Source: Acidobacteriota bacterium
Lineage (GTDB): Bacteria > Acidobacteriota > Blastocatellia > Pyrinomonadales > Pyrinomonadaceae
Reading direction: 5' to 3'
Assembly (NCBI GenBank): GCA_003222975.1
Contig: QHXN01000036.1
Location: 1-64,000, forward strand
Length of the DNA: 64,000 nucleotides
In this document: piece by piece, positions 43,132 through 51,021 of the stretch
Position numbering within the stretch: the stretch's first letter is position 1
Layout of the letters: each line of letters opens with the position of its first letter
The notes under the pieces: model-generated
Told to the model about the DNA's origin: nothing
Seen by the model: only the letters and a program-made list of their open reading frames with translations
The model's database searches: none
Made by a program: the position numbers and the translations under genes

Positions 43132-43200
43132 GGTTCGGAGTTCAAGCTTTAGCTTGCCGTCGCCGCGCCAAAGAGCAAGCTAAAGCTTGAACTCCGAACC
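43132..43200. repeat. Intergenic inverted repeat GGTTCGGAGTTCAAGCTTTAGCTTGC
   Basis: 26-bp perfect arms 43132-43157 / 43175-43200; shares GAGTTCAAGCT with the 38278 element. Confidence 0.97.
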
Positions 43201-43319
43201 CTCCCCGTCGAAATCCGGTGCAGGTCGCCCGCGGGCAACCGTTATTCATCAAAAGGTTGCGGGTCGAAAATTTATTATTCAACTCGCAGTGATCGAGGCA
43301 ATCGGAGGAGATTTAAAGC

Positions 43320-43667
43320 ATGAGTGAACACGTCAAGGATGTGAGCGACAGCAGTTTCGAGTCGGACGTTTTGAAGTCCGACAGGCCCGTGCTCGTGGAC
43401 TTCTGGGCGCAGTGGTGCGCGCCGTGCCGCATGCTCGCGCCGACGGTCGAGGCCGTCGCCGAGAAGTACGCCGGGAGCGCCACGGTCGTCAAGTTGAACG
43501 TGGACGACAACCCGGCAGTCTCGCAGCGCTACGGCATCAAGGGCATCCCGACGCTCATCCTCTTCAAGGACGGCAAGGAGGAGGAGCGCATCGTCGGCGC
43601 GACCTCGAAGGAGGGCATCGCGCGCATGATTGACAAGCACGTCAGCAGCGGCGCGGCCAGCGCCTGA
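43320..43667 (+). CDS. trxA: Thioredoxin
   Basis: VDFWAQWCAPCRMLAPTVEAVAEKY (WCAPC active site). Confidence 0.97.
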   Translation: MSEHVKDVSDSSFESDVLKSDRPVLVDFWAQWCAPCRMLAPTVEAVAEKYAGSATVVKLNVDDNPAVSQRYGIKGIPTLILFKDGKEEERIVGATSKEGIARMIDKHVSSGAASA

Positions 43668-43727
43668 AATCCGCCGACGGGCGCGCGGCGCGAGCGTTGT
43701 TTTCAGTAGAAACGCGCGTGTCCTTTC

Positions 43728-44222
43728 ATGTGCCTGACTGAGAGCCGGCAGTGGTCGGCCACGCTTTCCGGTTCGCGCGCCCCGTCGGCGGCGCGGGCCA
43801 CGGCGGGTCAGTCGCGACTGATGAAACCAACCCCAGCCAGACGCGCCGCGCAGCGCCGCTCGTTCGAGGAGCGCTTGACCGCCAAGCGCGCGCGCGCCGT
43901 CGAGGACGCCAAGTTCCGCGCGCGGCAGGCGCAAGGGAAGCTCCGCCGCTTCGTCCGCATACGCTTCCGCCGCGAGGAGGTCGTCGAGGCGCTCGCGCTC
44001 CGGCGCGGCGACTGCAACCGCTGCGGCGCGTGCTGCGAGATACTTTTCAAGTGCCCGTTCCTCAAGAAGCACCGCGACGGCACGACCTCCTGCGGCATCT
44101 ACGAAGACCGGCCCTCGCAGTGCCGCCTCTTCCCCCTCGACCGCCGCGACCTCGCAGAGGTGCGCGGCACGTGCAGCTTCTACTTCATCGAGAAGCCCAT
44201 CAAGCTGGAAAAGGCCAGTTGA
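43728..44222 (+). CDS. YkgJ family cysteine-cluster protein
   Basis: CNRCGACCEILFKCPFL...CGIYEDRPSQCRLFPLD. Confidence 0.88.
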   Translation: MCLTESRQWSATLSGSRAPSAARATAGQSRLMKPTPARRAAQRRSFEERLTAKRARAVEDAKFRARQAQGKLRRFVRIRFRREEVVEALALRRGDCNRCGACCEILFKCPFLKKHRDGTTSCGIYEDRPSQCRLFPLDRRDLAEVRGTCSFYFIEKPIKLEKAS

Positions 44223-44223
44223 A

Positions 44224-44308
44224 TTTTTGATTTGCGATTTTTGATTTTTGATTTCCGCGGGATGGCGGCGCAGCCTTCTCCGGCAAATCAAAAATCGCAA
44301 ATCAAAAA
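44224..44308. repeat. Intergenic inverted repeat TTTTTGATTTGCGATTTTTGATTT
   Basis: 24-bp perfect arms 44224-44247 / 44285-44308; fills the gap between YkgJ stop and purA start. Confidence 0.97.
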
Positions 44309-44320
44309 TCGCAAATGCTT

Positions 44321-45640
44321 ATGTCGAGAGTCGTAGTCATCATCGGCGCGCAGTGGGGCGACGAGGGCAAGGGCAAGGTCGTTGACCTCCTGGCCGAGCG
44401 CTTCGACGTGGTGGCGCGCTACCAGGGCGGGCACAACGCGGGCCACTCCGTCAAAGTCGGCGAGAAGGCTTACGCGCTGCACCTCATCCCTTCGGGCATC
44501 ATCCATCCGGGCAAGACCTGTGTGCTCGGCAACGGGATGGTCATTGACCCCATCGCCTTCTTCGCCGAGGCCGACCGCCTCTCTGCCCAGGGGCTTCAGG
44601 TCACGCCCGAACGTGTGAAGGTCAGCGCGCGCGCGCATCTCATACTCCCCTACCACCGCGCCCTCGACCACACGAGCGAGGAGCGGCTCGGCAACGAGAA
44701 GGTCGGCACGACCCTGCGCGGCATCGGCCCCGCCTACGAAGACAAGGCCGGACGCCGCGGCATACGCGTCGCCGACGCCGTCAACCCGGAGCTGCTGCGC
44801 TCGCGCATCGAGCGCAACATCGAGGACGCGAACCTCGTCATTCGGCGCTACCGCGGAACGACCTTGGACGCCAAACAGGTCTTCGAGGAGATCGCCCCGC
44901 TCGCCGAGCGCCTCGAACCGTTCATCACGGACACGACCGCTTATCTTAACAACGCCTTGCGCGAAGGCCGCTCCGTCTTAGTCGAAGGCGCGCAGGCGAC
45001 GCTCCTCGACGTAGATCACGGCACTTACCCTTTCGTCACCTCTTCGAGCACCACGTCGGGCGGCGCGTGCGCCGGACTCGGCCTCGCGCCGCAGAAGATC
45101 AGCGGCGTGCTCGGCATCGTCCGCACCTACACGACGCGCGTCGGCGAAGGCCCCTTTCCGACCGAGATGTTGGAAGGCGAGGCCGAGATCGGCCAACTGA
45201 TACGCGAGCGCGGACACGAGTACGGCGTCTCGACCGGAAGGCCACGCCGCTGCGGCTGGTTCGACGCCTTCGCCACGCGCTACGCCGCCGAGATCAACGG
45301 CTTCGACTCGGTCGCGCTCACCAAGCTCGACATCCTCGACACGCTCGACGAGATCAAGGTCTGCACCGGCTACCGCCTGCGCGGACGCGCGTGCGAGTCG
45401 TTCCCCGCCGTCTCGCAGGAGCTGCGCGAGGTCGAACCCGTTTACGAGACGCTGCCCGGCTGGAAGTCTTCGACCGAGGGCGTCACGGAGTTGGACAAGT
45501 TGCCCGCGGCGGCGCGCGACTACGTCCGTTTCATCTCCGAACGGATCGGCGTCGCCGTCGGCCTCGTCTCGACCGGCCCCGAACGCGGCCAGACCATCCT
45601 CGTCCGCGACTCCGCGCTCGACCAGTGGCTCAACCCCTGA
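44321..45640 (+). CDS. purA: Adenylosuccinate synthetase
   Basis: MSRVVVIIGAQWGDEGKGKVVDLLAERFDVVARYQGGHNAGH. Confidence 0.97.
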   Translation: MSRVVVIIGAQWGDEGKGKVVDLLAERFDVVARYQGGHNAGHSVKVGEKAYALHLIPSGIIHPGKTCVLGNGMVIDPIAFFAEADRLSAQGLQVTPERVKVSARAHLILPYHRALDHTSEERLGNEKVGTTLRGIGPAYEDKAGRRGIRVADAVNPELLRSRIERNIEDANLVIRRYRGTTLDAKQVFEEIAPLAERLEPFITDTTAYLNNALREGRSVLVEGAQATLLDVDHGTYPFVTSSSTTSGGACAGLGLAPQKISGVLGIVRTYTTRVGEGPFPTEMLEGEAEIGQLIRERGHEYGVSTGRPRRCGWFDAFATRYAAEINGFDSVALTKLDILDTLDEIKVCTGYRLRGRACESFPAVSQELREVEPVYETLPGWKSSTEGVTELDKLPAAARDYVRFISERIGVAVGLVSTGPERGQTILVRDSALDQWLNP

Positions 45641-45731
45641 GCGTCGGGCGGCCCGGCGTCGGCGCGGGGCCTGCGACTTCACCCTGCGCGCCTCCCCCTG
45701 CGCGCCGCCCGCGCTGTGCTAAACTTTCGCC

Positions 45732-46061
45732 GTGAGAAGAGGCCGCAGAAAAATCGTGCGCGTGCCCGCCTCGCTGCCCGTCGAGTGGGGGCTGACGAAG
45801 AAGTACCAGTACCACGGTAAGATCACGAGCCTGAGCGCCGGCGGCTGCCTGCTTGAGACCAACGCGATTCAACCCCTCTACGGCAAGACGCTCTACATAC
45901 GTGTCCCGCTGCCCGACCGGGAGTGGTGGGAGGTGCAGGGCGAGGTGCTCTACTACGTGCGCGAAGTCGGCTTCGGCTTGCAGTTCTCCGAGATGACCGA
46001 CGACGACCGGAGCACGCTCCGGCAACTCATGCAGCACTACCGCGAAAATCCACCCGCGTGA
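45732..46061 (+). CDS. PilZ domain-containing protein
   Basis: RGRRKIVRVPASLPVEWG...KITSLSAGGCLLET...GFGLQFSEM. Confidence 0.8.
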   Translation: MRRGRRKIVRVPASLPVEWGLTKKYQYHGKITSLSAGGCLLETNAIQPLYGKTLYIRVPLPDREWWEVQGEVLYYVREVGFGLQFSEMTDDDRSTLRQLMQHYRENPPA

Positions 46062-46082
46062 CTCGTGCCGCTTTGCTTCAGA

Positions 46083-46111
46083 TTGAATAATTGAATGGCG
46101 ATTACTATAAT
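46083..46111 (+). promoter_or_regulatory. Promoter of tRNA-Lys (TTGAAT-17-TATAAT)
   Basis: Near-consensus -35, consensus -10, 17-bp spacer, 14 nt before the tRNA. Confidence 0.8.
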
Positions 46112-46125
46112 CACTCCACTCCCTG

Positions 46126-46198
46126 GGGCCGTTAGCTCAGTTGGTAGAGCATCCGGCTTTTAACCGGAGGGTCGCAGGTTCGAACCCTGCACGGCCCA
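46126..46198 (+). tRNA. tRNA-Lys (anticodon TTT)
   Basis: GGGCCGT/ACGGCCC acceptor, CTTTTAA anticodon loop, GGTTCGAACC T-arm. Confidence 0.96.
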
Positions 46199-46210
46199 TT
46201 CAGGCTGTTA

Positions 46211-46250
46211 AGAATCGAGGGCCGCTCTCGCGAGAGCGGCCCTCGATTCT
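46211..46250 (+). terminator. 40-bp perfect palindrome terminator of tRNA-Lys
   Basis: AGAATCGAGGGCCGCTCTCG|CGAGAGCGGCCCTCGATTCT, zero spacer, followed by TTCC. Confidence 0.75.
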
Positions 46251-46269
46251 TTCCTGACCTTCTAAAATG

Positions 46270-46770
46270 TCAGCGCCGGTCGCAGGCGAGCGCCGCCTGG
46301 AGTTGATTCAGCGCGCGGTTGACCGACTCAAGCGCCTCTTCGCGGTGGCCGTGGAAGTCGTGCGCCGCGTGCTGCAAGTCGTTCCGCGCACGCTCAAGCG
46401 CGCGAATCCCTTCCCTTATCTCCGGGTGACGCTCCCTACGGTCGGCGGACGCGGGCATCGTGTAAGCGGCACGCTCGAAGGAGAAGCCGGGCGGCATTGA
46501 CCCCGGCAAGCTCAGGCCGGCGCGGTCGCTCTCAAGCGCGAGGCGCAGTTGGCGTATGGCGTTGTCGGTCGCCTCGATGGCTTCCGCCTTGTGGCCGCAG
46601 AAGTCGTGCGCGGCCTCTTGCAGTTCCCCCTTCGCCCTTTCGAGCGCGCCGATGGCCTTGCGGATCATCGGGTGGCGTTCGCGCTCCGCGGCCCGCGCGT
46701 TCGTGGCGGTCGCCGCCAGGGCGCACATCAACGTCAGACAACTCAAGATTGCTGTCAGTCTCTTCGTCAT
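46270..46770 (-). CDS. Secreted hypothetical protein with two tandem copies of a 54-aa HDF/GH module
   Basis: Signal peptide, then RERHPMIRKAIGALERAKGELQEAAHDFCGHKAEAIEATDNAIRQLRLALESDR and RERHPEIREGIRALERARNDLQHAAHDFHGHREEALESVNRALNQLQAALACDR. Confidence 0.8.
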   Translation of the reverse strand: MTKRLTAILSCLTLMCALAATATNARAAERERHPMIRKAIGALERAKGELQEAAHDFCGHKAEAIEATDNAIRQLRLALESDRAGLSLPGSMPPGFSFERAAYTMPASADRRERHPEIREGIRALERARNDLQHAAHDFHGHREEALESVNRALNQLQAALACDRR

Positions 46771-46960
46771 ACTCATCCTCCTCGTTATTATTTTCGGGTA
46801 TGGGAGAGACAAACTCGACCGTGGCCGGAGTCCCGAGGCAGGAGGAACGTCCGAGCGCCGCTTCGGCGCACGGCCACAATCGAGCGGAGGGGCGAACGCA
46901 GTTTAAGACGCGCGGCGCGGCGGAAAAGTCGAATGAATTTACGCGCCGCGGCTGTCCGAC

Positions 46961-47755
46961 TCAGGCCGCGACCGCACGCGGCACTTCGGCGAGCACGGAG
47001 CGCATCCCGACGTGCTTGAGGAGGAGTTCGAGGTAGCAGGAGAAGCGGTGTAGGAAGAGGCGCGCGCCGCCGAACCGTTGGGCCGCTTTGAAGTCTTCGA
47101 CGAATGACAGGCAGGCGTCCGAGTCTTTCTGCATCAGGTACTGCATGCTCCCCTCGCGGAAGTCTTCGAGCCGCTCGGCGAACAGCCACTGCGACGCGGG
47201 GTCGCTGCGCCAAAGGGCGTGTCGTGCGCTGCGGAGCAGTGCGCCCAAGTCTTCGTAAAGCATGAGAGAGTTGTCACGCTTGGCCCGGATGTCTTTGAAG
47301 AGTTGCGCGCCGTCCAGCCCCGGCTCGAACAAGCGGGCGAGGTTGATGGTGGACTGCTGGAAGCAATTGCGCAGAAGGTCGTGCGCATCCTTGAGGCGTG
47401 AGTGCGTCTCCGCACGGCCTTCGGCGTCTTCGAGGCCGGGCAGACTCCTCTCAAACACAGTCCTCAGTTCATGCCTCAGTGCGAAGCCGGTTCTCTCCAG
47501 CTCCTCGGAAAGATCGCCGGGCAGTTCGAGGCCGGCGCAACTTGAGTCCAGGCCGCATGCCGTCGCCAGCCCTTCCGAGCGGACGACATCGAGGAGAAAC
47601 AGCGCCTCGTCCGCCGGCCCGCGGAGGCGGACTGTCGTCCCCACGCCGTCCAGGTAGCCCAGAAGGCGGTTGAGGTCGGAGAAGACTCCGCACAGGAGTT
47701 CACTCACTTCTCTGTTTTCGATTCCCGCGACGATTGCGCGCAGTTGATGTTGCAA
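46961..47755 (-). CDS. Hypothetical protein
   Basis: 264-aa ORF, no recognised domain. Confidence 0.6.
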   Translation of the reverse strand: MQHQLRAIVAGIENREVSELLCGVFSDLNRLLGYLDGVGTTVRLRGPADEALFLLDVVRSEGLATACGLDSSCAGLELPGDLSEELERTGFALRHELRTVFERSLPGLEDAEGRAETHSRLKDAHDLLRNCFQQSTINLARLFEPGLDGAQLFKDIRAKRDNSLMLYEDLGALLRSARHALWRSDPASQWLFAERLEDFREGSMQYLMQKDSDACLSFVEDFKAAQRFGGARLFLHRFSCYLELLLKHVGMRSVLAEVPRAVAA

Positions 47756-48103
47756 GACAGGAAACCTCCGTTCTTGGGAGAATAGATAGGTTCGTCCCCC
47801 TTGCTGAAGTCCCTTGCTCGAACTGATGTGCTTGGCGTGAAGAACCCTTCGGATAGGTGTTTCGGGGCCGCCCGCTTGGAAGGTTGCCGGAGGTCGGACG
47901 ACCCGACCGGCGTGGGCTAAATTGAACTTAGCACTTGCGGGCCGGTTGAGACAAGCAATTTTTTAGCCGGGATGTCTGAAAGGCTGTTCGGAAAATATAA
48001 AGACCTTACCGAAGCCGAAGGTGCTAACATTGATCGAAAAGAGAGAGGCGGCGACCATCGCCGGTTAAAGACCGCCGCCGTTTGAGGAGCAAGCGAGACG
48101 AGT

Positions 48104-48675
48104 TTGCGAAAGGTCAAGCCTCATTTGAGCGTGGCGGAGTACCTTGCGGGCGAGCGCGACAGCGACGTGCGCCACGAATACGTTGATGGTCAGGTTTACG
48201 CGATGGCGGGCGCGAGCGACCGTCACAACCGTATCGCCTTAAACATCGCATCGCGCCTGAACGAACATCTCGTGAACGACGAGCGCGAGGCGTTCGTGTC
48301 CGACATGAAAATCAAGGTTGAAGAGGCGCTTTACTATTACCCGGATGTTGTCGTGCGTGCGACCCGCCCGGCGGCGATGCGTACTTTCGGACTCAACCGC
48401 GCCTGATAGTCGAAGTCACCTCGCCCTCGACCGAGCGCGTTGACCGCCACGAGAAACTGCACGCGTACAGGCGCATCGAGAGCTTGCAGGAATACGTCCT
48501 GGTGTCGCAGGACGCGCCGCCGATCGAAGTTCACCGGCGCGGCGCACGTGTCGAATGGTCGCGCGAAGTCCTGACCGAGCCGCTCGAACAACTTGCGCTC
48601 GCCTCCGTCGGCCTCACACTCAGCCTGAGTGACGTTTCTCGCAACGTGAGGTTTGACGAAGCGGGCGAAACTTAG
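48104..48675 (+). pseudogene. Uma2/DUF820 family endonuclease, frameshifted
   Basis: Frame 1 HLSVAEYLAGERDSDVRHEYVDGQVYAMAGAS...YYPDVVV then, after apparent 1-nt loss near 48354, ACDPPGGDAYFRTQPRLIVEVTSPSTERVDR in another frame to 48675. Confidence 0.82.
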
Positions 48676-48750
48676 CCGCGGGTGTGCTAATTGGGAATTA
48701 ATGCCTCTTCATTGCGTGAGAAAGACAAGCGTTGAAGGGTGTCCTTAGGC

Positions 48751-48963
48751 TCAAGGTTCGGCTTCCGCCTCGTCTCTCTTCCTGGTCCACATATCCGCCA
48801 TGTGTTTGGCCTCGGCCTCGGTCAGGTTGTCGCAGGCGACTTCGGCGCTGCCCTCTTTGACCTCCACCACCTCCCAGTCGGGTGCGTCCGGGTCGAGTCC
48901 GGGGCAGCCCGGCGTCACTCTCACTTCATAGGTCTCTGTATATTTTTTCGTGCTGTCATCCAT
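48751..48963 (-). CDS. Small hypothetical protein
   Basis: 70-aa ORF. Confidence 0.5.
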   Translation of the reverse strand: MDDSTKKYTETYEVRVTPGCPGLDPDAPDWEVVEVKEGSAEVACDNLTEAEAKHMADMWTRKRDEAEAEP

Positions 48964-49034
48964 AAGGCCGCTTCTCCGAAGAAAGGCGCGGGGCGGGTTT
49001 CCAAAACTCCGCCCGCGCGCGTCTCAATTAAAAC

Positions 49035-49604
49035 CTACGTGCACCGGCACTGATTCCTCGTCGGAGCGCCGACGGGTGTGAGGCCGCGCCCGTCCCAGCG
49101 GTATTGCGTGACCTCCGTGTAGTCGCAGCGCTGCCCGCTCCCGTAGACGCGCTCGACCGTGAGCATGCCGTCTTCGATCTTTATGTAGTGGTCTAGCTGG
49201 CAACTGGACCCTTCGGCCACGGGCAGAGTCGCGAGCAGCACGGCCTGCCCGTTCCGCAGCGTGTAAACGCGGGCCTCAGCCGTGCCGGGGCCGTTGACCT
49301 GGCCGTAGCGTAGGACGAAAGCCTCCTCCTCTTTCTTGTCGCCCGTCAGGTCGCCGTAATACGGGCCGTCCACGAGGCCCAGGCCCCACTGCACGCCCGG
49401 CGCGACGTTCTCCGCGTAGAACCCGTCTATGAGCTTGTAGGATTTACCGTCCAGAGGGAACGTGTAGTTCCTGAAGTCTATCTGATGGATGGTGATGATG
49501 GACGGTAGGGGCGGCGCGGAAGCACGCCGCTTGTTACGGGATTGCGTCGAGCCGCTCATCGCAAACAAGACCAGCAACACAAAGGCCGTGACGAGTCGCT
49601 TCAA
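49035..49604 (-). CDS. Secreted hypothetical protein
   Basis: Signal peptide MKRLVTAFVLLVLFAMSGSTQS. Confidence 0.7.
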   Translation of the reverse strand: MKRLVTAFVLLVLFAMSGSTQSRNKRRASAPPLPSIITIHQIDFRNYTFPLDGKSYKLIDGFYAENVAPGVQWGLGLVDGPYYGDLTGDKKEEEAFVLRYGQVNGPGTAEARVYTLRNGQAVLLATLPVAEGSSCQLDHYIKIEDGMLTVERVYGSGQRCDYTEVTQYRWDGRGLTPVGAPTRNQCRCT

Positions 49605-49791
49605 TACCTACCAACTCCTTTTAATGATTGGTTCGTCGTCTGCCTGAATTAATAAGCGAAGTCGGCCCACTTTACAAGTCGCGAACCGTTCAATCCGCCC
49701 GCGGCAGACAATTCGCCGCGGTTTGCGGCCTGCCCGCCGCACGCTTACCTGCGGACGGGCGCACGCCGCCGCCGCGTATTATGATGCGCGT

Positions 49792-50526
49792 ATGAACTAC
49801 CCCCTCTTCGCACTCGGCCTCGGATTCCTGCTCGGCCTGAAGCACGCGACCGAGGCCGACCACCTCGTCGCCGTCACGACGATTGTCAGCGAGCAGCGCT
49901 CGGTCTCCCGCTCGGCGCTCGTGGGCGCGATGTGGGGCGTCGGCCACACGGCGGCGCTCTTCGCCGCGGGCGTCGTCGTCATCCTGCTCGAAGTCACGAT
50001 CCCGGAAAGGGTCGCCGCGGCTCTCGAGTTCGGCGTCGCGCTGATGATTATCTTCCTCGGCAGCCGCGTCCTCTTCCTCACGCTCCGCCGACGCCGACGC
50101 GTGCACGCCCACGCGCACACGCACGGCGGGCGCACGCACACGCACCTGCACTTTCACGAAGACGTTGACGCGCACGCCGCGACCGACGAGCACGCGCCCC
50201 CGCACGAGCGACACGGGGGCTTGGTGGGCTGGAGGCCCTTGGCCGTCGGCGCGGTTCACGGGCTGGCGGGGTCGGCTGCGCTGACGCTGCTCGTGCTGGC
50301 TGAAGTGTTGAGGAACGGCTCGCGCACGCACGGCCTCGCCTACCTGCTCATCTTCGGCGTCGGCTCAATCGGCGGGATGATGCTGATGAGCGCGCTCATC
50401 TCCTTGCCCTTCGTCTTCACCGCCTCCCGCTTCCAGAGGATAGACGCGCCCGTCCGCCTGCTCACGGGATTCGTGAGCGTCGCCTTCGGACTCTACTACG
50501 CCTGGGAGACTGCCGGAGGACTCTGA
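49792..50526 (+). CDS. NiCoT/UreH-like nickel/cobalt transporter family protein
   Basis: LGFLLGLKHATEADHLVAVTT, GHTAALF, His-rich HAHAHTHGGRTHTHLHFHEDVDAHAATDEHAPPHERH loop. Confidence 0.82.
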   Translation: MNYPLFALGLGFLLGLKHATEADHLVAVTTIVSEQRSVSRSALVGAMWGVGHTAALFAAGVVVILLEVTIPERVAAALEFGVALMIIFLGSRVLFLTLRRRRRVHAHAHTHGGRTHTHLHFHEDVDAHAATDEHAPPHERHGGLVGWRPLAVGAVHGLAGSAALTLLVLAEVLRNGSRTHGLAYLLIFGVGSIGGMMLMSALISLPFVFTASRFQRIDAPVRLLTGFVSVAFGLYYAWETAGGL

Positions 50527-50553
50527 ACAGAAACGCGGGCGGGGCAAAGAAAG

Positions 50554-50630
50554 GGATGAAGGCGGAAGGATGAAGGATGAAGACAAAGCAGAGGGATGAG
50601 GGCCGTTCCCTCATCCTTCCGCCTTCATCC
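50554..50630. repeat. Intergenic inverted repeat GGATGAAGGCGGAAGGATGA
   Basis: 20-bp perfect arms 50554-50573 / 50611-50630. Confidence 0.93.
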
Positions 50631-51021
50631 TTGCTCTTACACCTGCCTGCGGCTCTGTTTTCTTCCGCCGGCAGCCGCCCTATTTTTTTTCCCACAAACT
50701 TCAAACCGTTATGCTAGGATAAAATTCGTGGGCGTTGCCGCTTTCGCCACGTGCGATTCTCTTCCCGCGGCAAGCTCGGACACGCCCCGGCTCACAGCCC
50801 CTTTGATAGACCGACTCACCAAAGCCCCGTCTGTCAGATTGCTTGACCTTTAATCGTCATACTGACCGAAGAAGGCAGCGACACTTGAAGTGCCTTTCCG
50901 CCTTAACGGCTTTTTCGCCGGATATTTAAGGCGACGCGCCGGCGCGGTCTCTGGCACCGGAGTTGACTTGGGACGGCGGGAGCGGCAGGCGAGAGAGGCC
51001 GCCGGACAAAATATCCCTCGA

